Shown here piece after piece: positions 9,581 through 19,575 of a stretch of DNA of 64,000 nt. The number at the start of each line of letters is the position of its first letter. Position 1 is the stretch's first letter. The stretch comes from Idiomarina loihiensis (GTDB lineage Bacteria; Pseudomonadota; Gammaproteobacteria; Enterobacterales; Alteromonadaceae): the NCBI RefSeq assembly GCF_024584785.1, contig NZ_CP074112.1, positions 744,001 to 808,000 on the forward strand, read 5' to 3'. Under the pieces are notes generated by a model. That model made no database searches and was not told the DNA's origin. It saw nothing but the letters and a program-made list of their open reading frames with translations. Made by a program: the position numbers and the translations under genes.

Positions 9581-10702
9581 ATGAATTCAGTTGTCTTATT
9601 CGAGACGTTACCAGGACAAAACGGCAAGTCTATTGGCGTTGCGACATTAAATTCAGAAAAATCATTAAATGCCCTTAGCTTAGCGATGATTCAGTTGTTA
9701 ATGCCACAACTCCAGCAGTGGGCTGACGATGATAGCATCGCTTGTGTGGTCTTACAGGGGGCCGGTGATAAAGCCTTTTGTGCCGGTGGCGACATCGTTG
9801 CAATGTATCATGCGATGCAGGCGAGTCCTGGAGTTTTGGTTGATGAAATTGCTGATTTCTTTAGTCAAGAATACCGTTTAGATTATGCTTTGCATACTTT
9901 TCCTAAGCCGCTTGTAGTATGGGGACACGGTATTGTCATGGGTGGTGGTATGGGGCTGATGAATGGTGCGAGCCATCGTATTGTAACCGAACGGTCGTTG
10001 TTAGCGATGCCAGAGGTCACCATCGGTCTTTATCCAGATGTGGGTGCCACACACTTTTTAAATCAGATGCCAGCGGGCTGTGGTTTGTTTTTGGGGCTGA
10101 CAGGCGCACACATGAATGCGACCGATGCTCTTTATTTAAATTTAGCGGATCATTTTATTGCTAGTGAGCATTATCCGCAGGTATTGACGCAATTACAGAG
10201 CATAAAGTGGGGTGACACCGCTGCTTTAAATCAGCAAAAAGTTACCGACGTGCTCTCTCAATTAGCCAAAGCCGATGCAGTGTTGCGCCCAGCCGGACAG
10301 GTTGAAAAGCATCAGTTACATCTGCAAAAGCTAACCCAAGGCAATGATATAACCGCCATTGTGGCTGCTATTTTGTCCGATAACAACGATGATAAGTGGT
10401 TAACTCGGGCGCGTCAAAATTTAGCAGCGGGTTGTCCGATGACCGCCCATTTAGTATGGAATCAGTTACAACATGGGGTTGATTTAAGCTTAGCTGATTG
10501 CTTCCGTCTCGAATTAACCTTGTCGGTGCGGTGTGCCTTACAAGGTGATTTTGCCGAAGGCATTCGAGCCCTATTAATCGATAAAGATAAGCAGCCAAAA
10601 TGGCGCCATGCAAGTGTTGCAGACGTGCCTGCTGAAGCAGTTGATGAGATGTTTACTGCGCCATGGCAAGGCCATCCGCATCCGTTGGCAGATCTTGGTT
10701 AA
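9581..10702 (+). CDS. 3-hydroxyisobutyryl-CoA hydrolase (crotonase family)
   Basis: A 373-residue crotonase-fold protein, about 100 residues longer than simple enoyl-CoA hydratases and matching the HIBCH subgroup. Visible motifs are FCAGGDIVAMYH, the oxyanion glycines in GHGIVMGGGMGL and PEVTIGLYPDVGATHFL, all typical of HIBCH. It hydrolyses 3-hydroxyisobutyryl-CoA to free 3-hydroxyisobutyrate, the substrate of the next gene product, MmsB. AGAGGAGAG precedes the ATG. No separate methacrylyl-CoA hydratase gene is seen here; that step may be done by an enzyme encoded elsewhere. Confidence 0.93.
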   Translation: MNSVVLFETLPGQNGKSIGVATLNSEKSLNALSLAMIQLLMPQLQQWADDDSIACVVLQGAGDKAFCAGGDIVAMYHAMQASPGVLVDEIADFFSQEYRLDYALHTFPKPLVVWGHGIVMGGGMGLMNGASHRIVTERSLLAMPEVTIGLYPDVGATHFLNQMPAGCGLFLGLTGAHMNATDALYLNLADHFIASEHYPQVLTQLQSIKWGDTAALNQQKVTDVLSQLAKADAVLRPAGQVEKHQLHLQKLTQGNDITAIVAAILSDNNDDKWLTRARQNLAAGCPMTAHLVWNQLQHGVDLSLADCFRLELTLSVRCALQGDFAEGIRALLIDKDKQPKWRHASVADVPAEAVDEMFTAPWQGHPHPLADLG

Positions 10703-10733
10703 ATAAGATAAAAATGATAAGAACGAGGTTGTT

Positions 10734-11627
10734 ATGGCAACAGTAGGATTTATTGGTTTAGGCAATATGGGTGGCCCGATGGCTGCCAATCTAGTGAAGG
10801 GTGGCCATCAGGTTACTGTCTTTGATTTATCAGCAGCAGCTTTAACTGCAGCGGCCGCAGCCGGTTGTGCAACGGCTAGCAGTGCAAGCCAAGCAGCAGA
10901 GCAGGCTGAGTTTGTGATTACTATGCTGCCTGCAGACGCTCATGTAAAAGGCGTTTATTTAGGCGAGCAAGGCTTAATTAACCAGTTACCGGAAAATACG
11001 TTAGTCATTGATTGTAGTACTATAAGTGCTGCTACTGCGGTAGAAGTTGGAACTGCGCTTCAGCAGCGCGGTATCGAATTTATTGATGCTCCCGTATCTG
11101 GTGGCGTAGGCGGTGCTAAAGCTGGCACCCTGACCTTTATTTGTGGTGGTAGTGAAGCAGCAGTGACACGTGCACAGGCAGTTTTACAGCCGATGGGTAA
11201 AAATATTTTTCGAGCTGGTGAACTAGGCGCCGGACAGATTGCCAAGATCTGTAACAATATGCTGCTGTCAGTTTTAATGGTAGGTACCTCAGAAGCGCTA
11301 CAATTGGGCATCGCACACGGTTTGGATGCCGCGGTTCTCTCCGAAATCATGTCGAAGAGCTCCGGCAGTAACTGGACTTTAGATGTATATAATCCATGCC
11401 CCGGAGTGATGGATAATGTGCCTTCTAGTCATGATTATCAGGGTGGCTTCTTAGTAGACTTGATGAGCAAAGACCTAGGTTTGGCGCAACAAGCTGCACT
11501 AGCCAGTGGTGCTGCTACGCCGATGGGTGCCTTAACCCATAATTTATATCGTAGCTGGTCTCAATTAGGCCACGGTCGTGAAGACTTCTCGAGTATCTTT
11601 AATTTTGTAAAAGCCAATAAAAAGTAA
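10734..11627 (+). CDS. mmsB: 3-hydroxyisobutyrate dehydrogenase
   Basis: A 297-residue beta-hydroxyacid dehydrogenase with an N-terminal NAD-binding Rossmann motif FIGLGNMGGPMAANL, the substrate-site segment DAPVSGGVGGAKAGTL and catalytic Lys171 in GQIAKICNNML. It oxidises 3-hydroxyisobutyrate to methylmalonate semialdehyde, which MmsA then uses. It is the fourth gene of the mms operon. The length and all key motifs are complete. Confidence 0.96.
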   Translation: MATVGFIGLGNMGGPMAANLVKGGHQVTVFDLSAAALTAAAAAGCATASSASQAAEQAEFVITMLPADAHVKGVYLGEQGLINQLPENTLVIDCSTISAATAVEVGTALQQRGIEFIDAPVSGGVGGAKAGTLTFICGGSEAAVTRAQAVLQPMGKNIFRAGELGAGQIAKICNNMLLSVLMVGTSEALQLGIAHGLDAAVLSEIMSKSSGSNWTLDVYNPCPGVMDNVPSSHDYQGGFLVDLMSKDLGLAQQAALASGAATPMGALTHNLYRSWSQLGHGREDFSSIFNFVKANKK

Positions 11628-11637
11628 TGGGAAAAGC

Positions 11638-12402
11638 ATGAATATTTCTGCAAGTACAATTGTGATTACTGGTGGTGCCCAGGGGCTTGGCCGAGCTATG
11701 GCCGAGCATTTTGCGGCAGCTGGTGCCAAACTAGCGTTAATTGATATGAACGCTGAAACCTTGGCTGAAGCTTGTGAGCTTTGCACTGCAAAAGGTGCGA
11801 TGCAAGCGCAAGGCTACGTGGTTAACGTTACCGACGAAGCAGCTGTTGAACAAGCCTTCGAGCAGATTGTCGCAGACTTTGGCGAGTTGAATGTGCTAGT
11901 TAACAATGCCGGTATTTTACGCGATGGTATGTTGGTTAAGTGCAAAGATGGCGAAATCACCCACAAAATGCCACTGCAACAGTTTCAATCGGTATTAGAT
12001 GTCAATCTTACTGGTAGCTTCCTCTGTGGACGTGAAGCCGCTGCCCATATGGCAAAGGCCGGCAACGGTGGGGTTATCATTAATATTTCAAGTGTGGCAC
12101 GCTCTGGCAATATTGGACAGACCAACTACGCTGCAACTAAAGCTGGCGTCGTGGCGATGACAGTGACTTGGGCTCGTGAATTAGGTCGCTTTGGCATTCG
12201 CTGTGGTGCTATTGCTCCTGGCTTTATTGAAACGCCAATGACGGCACAAATGAAACCAGAAGCTATTGAACGCGCTCTGAGTATGGTACCTTTGCGCCGC
12301 TGGGGTCAGCCAGACGAGATTGCTCACAGTGCGCGGTATATTATAGAGAATGACTTTTTTAGCGGTCGTGTGATAGAAATAGACGGCGGAGTCAGATTAT
12401 AA
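11638..12402 (+). CDS. Short-chain dehydrogenase/reductase in the valine operon
   Basis: A 254-residue classical SDR. The cofactor motif is TGGAQGLGRAM near the N-terminus, NNAG lies in VLVNNAGILRDG, and the active-site YAATK follows the ISSVARSG strand. The sequence resembles FabG-like 3-hydroxyacyl-CoA dehydrogenases. It lies 10 bases after mmsB and is probably in the same transcript. The substrate is not determined; a 3-hydroxyacyl-CoA or a branched-chain hydroxy intermediate would suit the operon. Confidence 0.85.
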   Translation: MNISASTIVITGGAQGLGRAMAEHFAAAGAKLALIDMNAETLAEACELCTAKGAMQAQGYVVNVTDEAAVEQAFEQIVADFGELNVLVNNAGILRDGMLVKCKDGEITHKMPLQQFQSVLDVNLTGSFLCGREAAAHMAKAGNGGVIINISSVARSGNIGQTNYAATKAGVVAMTVTWARELGRFGIRCGAIAPGFIETPMTAQMKPEAIERALSMVPLRRWGQPDEIAHSARYIIENDFFSGRVIEIDGGVRL

Positions 12403-12412
12403 ACGAGAAAAA

Positions 12413-13312
12413 ATGCGAAAATTACCCCCATTAAATGCTCTAAAAGCTTTTGAAGCTGCAGCTCGGCACTTGAGTTTTACCCGCGCTGCGGATGAATTAT
12501 TTGTTACCCAAGCTGCGGTGAGTCATCAGGTGAAAGCGCTTGAAGAGTTTCTGGGGGTACAGCTTTTTCTTAGGCGTAATCGGGCGTTATTACTAACGCC
12601 CGAGGGCCAAACTTATTATTTAGAACTAAAAGAACTCTTTGATCATTTAGTTCAAGCTACAGAGCGGGTCAAGTTCGCCAGTCAACGAGGCTCGCTAACG
12701 ATCTCGTTGCCGCCAAGTTTTGCCATCCTCTGGTTCGTTCCTCGGTTAAGTCGTTTTCGTGAGGCTTATCCTGATATTGATGTTCGTATTCGGGCCGTGG
12801 ATGAAGTTGATGGCAGCCTGACTGATGACGTGGACGTGGCGATTTACTATGGTGCTGGGAAATGGCCAGGCCTACGTGCTTATAAACTTCATAATGAATA
12901 TTTAATTCCGGTTTGTTCGCCGCTATTACTCACCGGCACCAAGCCATTGCGTGAGCCGCGCGATCTGCTTAACCATACTCTCTTGCACGACGAAACTCGT
13001 AACGCATGGAAAGACTGGTTTAAATTAGTGGGTATTGACAAGAACAAAGGCGACAACGGTCCGATCTTTAGTCATTCTAATTTAGCGTTAAAGGCTGCGG
13101 TTCATGGGCAAGGCATTGCTTTGGCTAACAATGTTCTGGTGAAGCCAGAGATAGATGCAGGCCATCTTATTCAAATTTTCCCGGAAGCCTTACCCCGACA
13201 GAAATCATTTTACTTAGTTTGTCGTGACTCTCAGGCAGAAGTAGGTAAAATCGCCACCTTCCGTAACTGGTTATTGCAAGTTGTCGAAGAAGAAGAGGAT
13301 AGTTATGAATAA
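12413..13312 (+). CDS. gcvA: LysR-family regulator, GcvA-like
   Basis: A 299-residue LysR protein with an N-terminal winged HTH (PLNALKAFEAAARHLSFTRA, AAVSHQVKALEEFLG) characteristic of the GcvA group. A periplasmic-binding-protein-like effector domain follows. In E. coli GcvA controls the glycine cleavage system and sits close to rlmM; the same closeness here supports the name. It follows the SDR by only 10 bases and overlaps the next gene by 8, so it may be transcribed with either side. Control of the mms operon instead is possible. Confidence 0.8.
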   Translation: MRKLPPLNALKAFEAAARHLSFTRAADELFVTQAAVSHQVKALEEFLGVQLFLRRNRALLLTPEGQTYYLELKELFDHLVQATERVKFASQRGSLTISLPPSFAILWFVPRLSRFREAYPDIDVRIRAVDEVDGSLTDDVDVAIYYGAGKWPGLRAYKLHNEYLIPVCSPLLLTGTKPLREPRDLLNHTLLHDETRNAWKDWFKLVGIDKNKGDNGPIFSHSNLALKAAVHGQGIALANNVLVKPEIDAGHLIQIFPEALPRQKSFYLVCRDSQAEVGKIATFRNWLLQVVEEEEDSYE

Positions 13313-13925
13313 AGCGCAGCGAGTGGCCGTGCAGCGAGATAACCCGCATGGACACACCCGCATCGTTTTTGCTCATGGCGCAGGCGCCGGATTACAAAGT
13401 GATTTTATGCAATTTATGGCTCTAGGGCTGGCGTTGCAGGGCTTTGATGTGGTGCGCTTTAATTTTCCTTACTGGCAGCAGTTTATGGAGTCAGGGCGGC
13501 GTCGCCCCCCGAATCCTATGGCCGTGTTAGAGCATACAATGACGACAGTCATTGAACAGTTTGATGATGCTAAGCCATTGTTAGTGTTGGGGAAATCGAT
13601 GGGAGCACGAGTGGCCTTTCGAATCGCCGATCAGGTTGCAGCGAAACATGCTGTTGCCCTTGGTTTTCCGTTTCATCCGGTGGGTAAGCCGGACCAGTTA
13701 CGAGTGACAGATTTAGCTAATCATTGTGCCAGCAATCTCATTGTGCAGGGGACGCGTGATAGCTTTGGCAAGCCAGACGAGGTTGCAGGCTATTCTTTAC
13801 CCGACAATGTCCAGATGCGCTGGATTGATGGTGGTGACCATAGCTTTGAAGCAACCAAACGCAGTGGTCTGGTGCGTGAGCACATGTGGCAACAAGCCAT
13901 TGATGCAATTATAGAGAGTATTTGA
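13305..13925 (+). CDS. Alpha/beta-hydrolase fold protein (KANL3/Tex30 type)
   Basis: A 206-residue serine hydrolase-fold protein from the ATG at 13305, which overlaps the end of gcvA; an upstream TTG at 13281 is less likely. Motifs are FAHGAGAG, the nucleophile elbow LGKSMGARVAF (GxSxG), an aspartate in QGTRDSFG and a histidine in GGDHSFEA, giving a full Ser-Asp-His triad. Homologues are annotated as dienelactone-hydrolase-like or KANL3/Tex30 proteins, and no substrate is known. Its stop overlaps the region before rlmM, so the two are probably co-expressed. Confidence 0.8.
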   Translation: MNKAQRVAVQRDNPHGHTRIVFAHGAGAGLQSDFMQFMALGLALQGFDVVRFNFPYWQQFMESGRRRPPNPMAVLEHTMTTVIEQFDDAKPLLVLGKSMGARVAFRIADQVAAKHAVALGFPFHPVGKPDQLRVTDLANHCASNLIVQGTRDSFGKPDEVAGYSLPDNVQMRWIDGGDHSFEATKRSGLVREHMWQQAIDAIIESI

Positions 13926-13933
13926 GGTTTTTC

Positions 13934-15025
13934 ATGACAGGAATTGTGGCTTATTGTCGGCCCGGATTTGAGAACGATTGTGCTGCAGAGCTGCAAGATA
14001 AAACAGCGATGCTCGGTATCTATGGCTATTGCCAAACACAACCTCAGCAAGGTTATGTGCTGTATGTTTGCCAACCCGAAGAAGCAGATCATCTAGCTAA
14101 AAAATTAAACCTAAAAGAATTGATGTTCACTCGTCAGTTTTTTGTGGTGTTGGTGCAGTTAAACGAACTACCTCTGCAAGATCGAGTCGGCGCTATTCAG
14201 GTGGCCTTGCTGGATGATGAACTGAGTGAAAAATTCCCAGGGGTAAAACCTGCGGGCGACATCCGAGTAGAAACGCCAGATACCAATGACGGCAAAGAAC
14301 TATCTAAGTTTTGTCGTAAATTTACCGTGCCGTTGCGACAAGGATTACGCAAAATCGACTGGTTAACGGTTAAAGAAAGTGACCGCCGACCTACCTTGCA
14401 CGCTTTCTTTTTAAGCAATCAGCAAGTACTTATAGGATATTCATACTCTTTTAATCAGTCGCCTTGGTTGATGGGAATTCCTCGATTACGCTCACCGAGC
14501 GATGCGCCGAGTCGTTCAACCCTCAAACTAGACGAAGCTTTTCAAGTTTTTGTGCCAGAGCATGAGCGTGAAGAGCGCATCAGCTCCGGAATGAATGCAG
14601 TTGATCTAGGCGCTTCACCTGGCGGCTGGACCTACCAATTGGTGCGGCGCGGAATGATGGTTCAGGCAGTTGATAATGGGCCGATGGCACCGAGCTTATT
14701 GGAAACGGGACAAGTAAAACATATTCAAGAAGATGGCTTTAAGTACCGTCCGAAAAAGAAGAATGTAACTTGGCTTGTTTGTGATATGGTCGAGAAACCT
14801 GCGCGAGTAGGTGAGTTGATGACCAGTTGGTTGATTGATGGTGACTGTAAAGAGACCATCTTCAATTTGAAGCTCCCGATGAAAAAGCGTTATGCCGCTG
14901 TTGCTGAATATCTGACACAGATAAAGCAAGCTTTGGTTGAGCAGGGCAGTGGTAAATTTGAACTACAAGCCAAACAACTGTATCACGATCGCGAAGAAGT
15001 GACGGTTCATATCCGTTGGCTATAA
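13934..15025 (+). CDS. rlmM: 23S rRNA (cytidine-2498 2'-O) methyltransferase
   Basis: A protein of 363 residues from the ATG at 13934, preceded by GAGG at 13924-13927; a TTG at 13922 is in frame but would remove the RBS. It has the N-terminal THUMP-like region (CRPGFENDCAAELQ) and a C-terminal Rossmann-like 2'-O-methyltransferase domain (MNAVDLGASPGGWTYQLV, WLVCDMVEKPARV). The K-D-K-E type catalytic residues of this group appear present (lysines near the C-terminal FNLKLPMKKRY). It modifies C2498 of 23S rRNA. Its neighbour gcvA is conserved in enterobacteria. Confidence 0.96.
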   Translation: MTGIVAYCRPGFENDCAAELQDKTAMLGIYGYCQTQPQQGYVLYVCQPEEADHLAKKLNLKELMFTRQFFVVLVQLNELPLQDRVGAIQVALLDDELSEKFPGVKPAGDIRVETPDTNDGKELSKFCRKFTVPLRQGLRKIDWLTVKESDRRPTLHAFFLSNQQVLIGYSYSFNQSPWLMGIPRLRSPSDAPSRSTLKLDEAFQVFVPEHEREERISSGMNAVDLGASPGGWTYQLVRRGMMVQAVDNGPMAPSLLETGQVKHIQEDGFKYRPKKKNVTWLVCDMVEKPARVGELMTSWLIDGDCKETIFNLKLPMKKRYAAVAEYLTQIKQALVEQGSGKFELQAKQLYHDREEVTVHIRWL

Positions 15026-15053
15026 CAGCTTAGTAAACAGGCTTTAGCAAGAA

Positions 15054-15088
15054 AAAAGGCGAGGATAAGACCTCGCCTTTTGTGATCC
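15054..15088. terminator. Bidirectional terminator between rlmM and isocitrate dehydrogenase
   Basis: A perfect 11-base stem AAAAGGCGAGG / CCTCGCCTTTT with a 6-base loop lies between two convergent genes. A-rich and T-rich flanks let it work in both directions. Confidence 0.9.
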
Positions 15089-15101
15089 TAAGCGAATGTG
15101 C

Positions 15102-16106
15102 TTACAGACGCTCAATAACCGCTTGAGTAAAGTCCGTAGTACCACCGTTACCGCCTAAATCACGGGTAGTGCGGTCACCACTTGCAATCACGTCTGTAAC
15201 AGCCGCTAGAATACGCTTCGCTTTATCTTGCATACCTAGGTATTCAAGCATTTGAATAGCCGCAAGAATAACAGAAGTAGGGTTAGCTAGGTTTTGGCCG
15301 GCAATATCTGGTGCTGAACCATGCACGGCTTCAAAAATAGCCGAGTTTTCGCCGATGTTGGCACCTGGTGCCATCCCTAAGCCACCCACTAAACCAGCAC
15401 ACAAATCAGACAAGATGTCGCCAAATAAATTGGTTGTTACAATCACGTCAAACTGCTCTGGGTTCATGACCAACTTCATACATACTGCATCAACAATCAT
15501 CTCGTCAGTTTGAATGCTTGGATATTGCGCCGCTACTTCGCGGGCAACTTTTAAAAACAAACCAGAGGTTGATTTCAAAATATTAGCTTTATGCACGATA
15601 GTGACTTTTTTGCGGCCTTCGCGTTGTGCTAACTCATAGGCAAAGCGAACAATACGTTCGGCACCAGTACGAGTGATTTTACTCATAGCTTGGGCTTCGC
15701 TACCATCATCGCTTACGACCTGGCCAAGGCCCGAATACATGCCTTCGGTATTTTCACGAACCGTAATGATGTCGATATTCTCGTAGCGAGCTTTCGTACC
15801 TTTAAATGAGATTACCGGACGAACATTAGCATACAGATTAAATTGCTTACGCAAGCTTACGTTAATGGATGTAAAGCCTTCACCGACAGGTGTAGTCAGT
15901 GGCCCTTTCAAGGTCGCCTTATTGCGAGCAATGGCATCAAGCGTTGCCTGTGGTAATAACTCGCCGGTCTTCTCTAAGGCCGCTAAGCCGGCATCAGCAA
16001 ACTCATAGGTAAAGTCACAACCAGCTTGGTCGAGGATTTTCAGGGTTGCATCAATAATGTCTGGACCGATTCCATCGCCAGGAATCACAGTAATGGTGGT
16101 GCTCAT
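15102..16106 (-). CDS. NAD-dependent isocitrate dehydrogenase (isopropylmalate dehydrogenase-like family)
   Basis: A 334-residue beta-decarboxylating dehydrogenase, shorter than the E. coli-type NADP enzyme and like the NAD-dependent IDH/homoisocitrate group. It starts TVIPGDGIGPDIIDATL. The substrate-binding motif SINVSLRKQFNLYANVRP, the metal-site segment TTNLFGDILSDLCAGL and the cofactor-loop region EAVHGSAPDIAGQNLANP are all visible. The serine in the SxNxxLR segment argues for isocitrate over isopropylmalate. It converts isocitrate to 2-oxoglutarate in the TCA cycle. It appears to stand alone between the bidirectional terminator and its own upstream region. Confidence 0.85.
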   Translation of the reverse strand: MSTTITVIPGDGIGPDIIDATLKILDQAGCDFTYEFADAGLAALEKTGELLPQATLDAIARNKATLKGPLTTPVGEGFTSINVSLRKQFNLYANVRPVISFKGTKARYENIDIITVRENTEGMYSGLGQVVSDDGSEAQAMSKITRTGAERIVRFAYELAQREGRKKVTIVHKANILKSTSGLFLKVAREVAAQYPSIQTDEMIVDAVCMKLVMNPEQFDVIVTTNLFGDILSDLCAGLVGGLGMAPGANIGENSAIFEAVHGSAPDIAGQNLANPTSVILAAIQMLEYLGMQDKAKRILAAVTDVIASGDRTTRDLGGNGGTTDFTQAVIERL

Positions 16107-16214
16107 TGGGGGTACCTTCTAAAAACTTTCGGTGAAACTTCTAAGACTAATACGCTTGATTAAATTGGCGGGCATTATAGCAGAAGTACTATGACACTGC
16201 GGTGGGGTAGATCA

Positions 16215-16586
16215 TTAAAACGATTGATACTCACTATAAGCGTCAGCTCCCCATGCGATTAAAGCATCGTCCTTGAATAATAACGGAGTACATTCGTCAC
16301 GGGTGGTAATGCCATCTGATTTAACGTGATGAGTTCGGTAAAAGAGTACCAAGACTTCGCCATCAGCAGTGGCCTTTGCTTCGCTAATATCTGGTGAACC
16401 TAACAGCCTGATCACATCACCTTTATCTGCGCCTAAATCTAAGCGACCAATTTGTTTTAGATTAAAAGTCTCACGTTCTTGCCAACTCATATTTTCAGGG
16501 TCAGCTTGATATAGATTTAACAGCAAGGCAGCTGCCGCAACATAAATGGCAAAGCCAATTAAAACCACTTTGAGCATTTTTGACAC
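16215..16586 (-). CDS. DUF3192 membrane-anchored protein
   Basis: A 123-residue protein with one N-terminal transmembrane helix (residues about 5-25) and a soluble domain containing LGADKGDVIRLLGSPDISEAK, reminiscent of SmpA/BamE-type lipoprotein folds. The remainder (VLFYRTHHVKSDGITTRDECTPLLF) matches the DUF3192 pattern seen in Alteromonadales and Vibrio. Most of the protein would face the periplasm. It lies downstream of ppnN on the same strand with a 41-base gap. No function is established. Confidence 0.75.
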   Translation of the reverse strand: MSKMLKVVLIGFAIYVAAAALLLNLYQADPENMSWQERETFNLKQIGRLDLGADKGDVIRLLGSPDISEAKATADGEVLVLFYRTHHVKSDGITTRDECTPLLFKDDALIAWGADAYSEYQSF

Positions 16587-16627
16587 GAGCAGACTCCCTT
16601 GGTGTTAAGATATGAAACAGTTAGTAC

Positions 16628-17983
16628 TTAATCAGTAACAACTCGATAGCAAGGATGATACACCGAACCCGGTAGCTTCATCCGGCTTTGCTCGACAAAT
16701 GCTTGTAATAATACGTCGAGTTTCTTCATCATTTCTTTTTCGCCGTGAATTTCGAACACCCCATGTTGACGAATAGCCCGAATGCCTTCGTCTTTGACGT
16801 TACCAGCTACAATGGCTGAGAATGCACGACGTAAGTCCGCAGCTAAGGCTTGCGGTTCTTGATCCGTATGAAGATTCAAGTTACGCACATTATCGTGATT
16901 AGGCACGAACGGACGTTGAAATGCTTCATCAATGTGGAGCGTCCAGTTGAAGCAGTACGAATCGCCAGTTTCGCGACGATACTGTTTCACCGCCTGCGCA
17001 CCTTGCGTCATCGCTTTAGCTACAGCGGCTGGGTCAGCAACGATAATCTGATAAAGCTTGCGTGCTTCATCGCCCAAAGTTGCCGCAACAAAGTCGTCAA
17101 TAGCTTCGAAGTAGCCACGGCTACTCTCTGGACCGGTAAGCACCAGCGGGAATACCTGACGCTCGTTTTGCGGATGCATCAGAATACCTAGAATATAGAG
17201 AAGTTCTTCAGCAGTGCCGGCTCCACCTGGGAAAATAACGATACCATGAGCACAACGTACAAAGGCTTCTAAACGTTTTTCAATATCAGGTAGAATCACC
17301 AATTCGTTGACAATCGGGTTAGGTGGCTCAGCTGCAATAATGCCTGGCTCGGTGAAACCTAAATAACGACCATCAGCAATACGTTGCTTAGCATGGCCGA
17401 TTGTGGCGCCTTTCATCGGGCCCTTCATGGCACCTGGGCCACAGCCGGTACAAATATTCAAACTACGCAGGCCAAGCTCGTAACCTACTTCTTTGGTATA
17501 TTTATATTCTACTTCGTTAATGGAGTGGCCACCCCAGCAAACAATCACATTTGGATCTAAGTTGGGCTGCACCATTTGCGCATTACGCAAAATATCAAAG
17601 ACCACGTGCGTTAGCGTATGGGTGTCGGCAGAGTCTAGAGTTTGGGCGTTGTAGCGTTCACCAGTGAAGAGAATATCTCGTAAGACAGCTTCTACCAACT
17701 CCTGCATACCGATAATCAATTTGCCATCAACAAAAGCTTCAGCGGGTGGGTTTACTAACTCAAGTTGTACACCACGCTCACACTTGATCACATTGACATC
17801 AAAGTCTTTATATTTTTCAAAAATCTCTTCGCTACTATCAGTCGTACTTCCCGCATTTAATACAGCTAAACAACAATTACGAAAAAGTTTATATAATTGT
17901 TCGTCACTGGTTTGTTGTAAGCGGTTGATTTCTAGCTGTGACAGTAAGCTCATACTGCCACGGGGTGATATGGTAAATTTCAT
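16628..17983 (-). CDS. ppnN: Pyrimidine/purine nucleotide 5'-monophosphate nucleosidase
   Basis: A 451-residue protein of nearly the same length as E. coli PpnN (YgdH). The central LOG-like Rossmann domain has the nucleotide-binding motif [14 protein letters not shown] and [19 protein letters not shown]- and C-terminal extensions typical of PpnN are present. The enzyme splits the N-glycosidic bond of nucleoside monophosphates, and the E. coli protein is stimulated by (p)ppGpp. It is followed by the DUF3192 gene and preceded by queF on the same strand. Confidence 0.95.
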   Translation of the reverse strand: MKFTISPRGSMSLLSQLEINRLQQTSDEQLYKLFRNCCLAVLNAGSTTDSSEEIFEKYKDFDVNVIKCERGVQLELVNPPAEAFVDGKLIIGMQELVEAVLRDILFTGERYNAQTLDSADTHTLTHVVFDILRNAQMVQPNLDPNVIVCWGGHSINEVEYKYTKEVGYELGLRSLNICTGCGPGAMKGPMKGATIGHAKQRIADGRYLGFTEPGIIAAEPPNPIVNELVILPDIEKRLEAFVRCAHGIVIFPGGAGTAEELLYILGILMHPQNERQVFPLVLTGPESSRGYFEAIDDFVAATLGDEARKLYQIIVADPAAVAKAMTQGAQAVKQYRRETGDSYCFNWTLHIDEAFQRPFVPNHDNVRNLNLHTDQEPQALAADLRRAFSAIVAGNVKDEGIRAIRQHGVFEIHGEKEMMKKLDVLLQAFVEQSRMKLPGSVYHPCYRVVTD

Positions 17984-18014
17984 TCCTTTTCCTTTTCCTT
18001 TTTCGTTCTTATCA

Positions 18015-18848
18015 TTACTGCCGGCTCAGGCGGACTGATGTTGGTGTGGTTTCGAAGTCGGATCGAAACGGATTAATGTCGAGTCCACCACGCCGGGTAT
18101 AACGTGCATACACGGTTAATTGTTCGGGTTGTAGCTGCCGTTTAATGTCCATGAATATACGCTCAACACACTGTTCATGAAATTCATTGTGGTGCCGAAA
18201 TGACACCAGATAACGGAGCAGCGCAGCTTGGTCGATTTGACGACCGCGATAGCTGATTAACACCGAACCCCAATCGGGTTGATTGGTAATCAAACAGTTC
18301 GATTTTAACAGGTGACTGTGTAAGATTTCTGACACCTGCTGCGTTTGTGCGTTCGGCTGCAATAATTCCGGGGCATAGTTGTAGGTATCGATAGTTATAT
18401 CTTGGTTATCAATACATTGGCCGGGTAAATCGGCAAATGCCTGTTGCTGTGCTTGTTGCACCGTCATTAGTTTTACCTTGACTGGCGCTTGTGCGCAAGC
18501 CGATAAATCATGACTAAGCTGAGTTTCCACCTGTTGCCAACTGGCAAAACGACTATCGTTAAAGCTATTTAGATAGAGCTTGAACGATTTTGACTCAATT
18601 AAATTTGGACTATTACAAGCTACCCTGAATTCGGCTAAAGCTACCTGTGGCAGCCCCTGTTGATTTAGCCATGACAGTTCATAGCCATGCCAAATGTCGT
18701 CACCATGAAAGGGTAACGGCTGGGCTTCTGGTAAGCCGATTGGAGTACGGTTTAGCTGCCTTGGTACCGCTTGCAATAAGCTGGCATCGTAGGCGGTTGG
18801 GTACTGAGTGGGTTGCCCGAGATTTAAATGAGCTAGTGGTTGATTCAT
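18015..18848 (-). CDS. queF: NADPH-dependent 7-cyano-7-deazaguanine reductase
   Basis: A 277-residue type II (long, two-domain T-fold) QueF. The family motif [13 protein letters not shown] is present, with the active-site cysteine in [13 protein letters not shown]. It reduces preQ0 to preQ1 for queuosine in tRNA. It is divergent from syd across about 117 bases. QueF, Syd and PpnN genes also neighbour each other in other gammaproteobacteria, supporting the call. Confidence 0.97.
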   Translation of the reverse strand: MNQPLAHLNLGQPTQYPTAYDASLLQAVPRQLNRTPIGLPEAQPLPFHGDDIWHGYELSWLNQQGLPQVALAEFRVACNSPNLIESKSFKLYLNSFNDSRFASWQQVETQLSHDLSACAQAPVKVKLMTVQQAQQQAFADLPGQCIDNQDITIDTYNYAPELLQPNAQTQQVSEILHSHLLKSNCLITNQPDWGSVLISYRGRQIDQAALLRYLVSFRHHNEFHEQCVERIFMDIKRQLQPEQLTVYARYTRRGGLDINPFRSDFETTPTSVRLSRQ

Positions 18849-18965
18849 CGAATTAAATTACCTGTTACACTACTGTTTTTAACGCAGTCGGCCATTGTAG
18901 CCTTGGCGGTTGCTAGATGCTAGCAAAATCATTTACCGATAAAACTGATAGAGGGATCATTTGCC

Positions 18966-19523
18966 ATGTTAATGACTACCGCGCTGGATAACTTGTTAGC
19001 GCAATATCAAAGTGCCTATGCACAGGCTGGACAACCGCTAGTGGTTGAAGCTAACCCAGATTGGCAGGCACCTATTTATCAGCAACCGCTACAGCAGGAT
19101 TGGGTGCATTGGGTACCGGTAAAACAAACGCAGCCACTACTCTTTACTGATCTAGCCAATGCGCTGGAGCAGCCGCTGCATGACTCGGTAGAAGCCTTTT
19201 ACAGCCATTGGTATGCGGCCGATTTAGCCGTCACCTTTGCGGAACACCCGTTACAGCTGCTGCAGAATCATGGCCCAGAAGATGCCGAGCGATTGCAAGC
19301 GAATTTAGCCGGACATGTATTGATGAAACGTCGGTTGAAGCAACCCATTACACTTTTCATTGGTTTAGCAGAAGAGTCCGATGATTTATTAATTACGGTA
19401 GATAATGATAGCGGTGTGGTTGGGTTGGAGTTTGTTGGGCAACCACAACATCAACAGCTTGCGCCATCTTTGCAAGAATTTATTCAACAATTATCGCCGC
19501 GAGTTGTAGACCAATTGATCTGA
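18966..19523 (+). CDS. syd: SecY-interacting protein Syd
   Basis: A 185-residue acidic cytoplasmic protein, matching the Syd family in length and in segments such as EAFYSHWYAADL, GPEDAERLQANLAGHVLMKRRLKQP and FIGLAEESDDLLITVDNDSG. Syd binds SecY on the cytoplasmic face of the membrane and may monitor assembly of the translocon. It is divergent from queF. The start could be either of two close ATGs (18966 or 18972). Confidence 0.95.
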   Translation: MLMTTALDNLLAQYQSAYAQAGQPLVVEANPDWQAPIYQQPLQQDWVHWVPVKQTQPLLFTDLANALEQPLHDSVEAFYSHWYAADLAVTFAEHPLQLLQNHGPEDAERLQANLAGHVLMKRRLKQPITLFIGLAEESDDLLITVDNDSGVVGLEFVGQPQHQQLAPSLQEFIQQLSPRVVDQLI

Positions 19524-19575
19524 ATCAAGTAATTTGGTGGTTGAAATTTATCCATAAAACGCATGGGGTTTTTCA

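Noticed and set aside
13281-13304. Longer N-terminus of the alpha/beta-hydrolase from a TTG
   Set aside because: The added residues (MSKKKRIV) are the out-of-frame end of gcvA; the ATG at 13305 is better placed.
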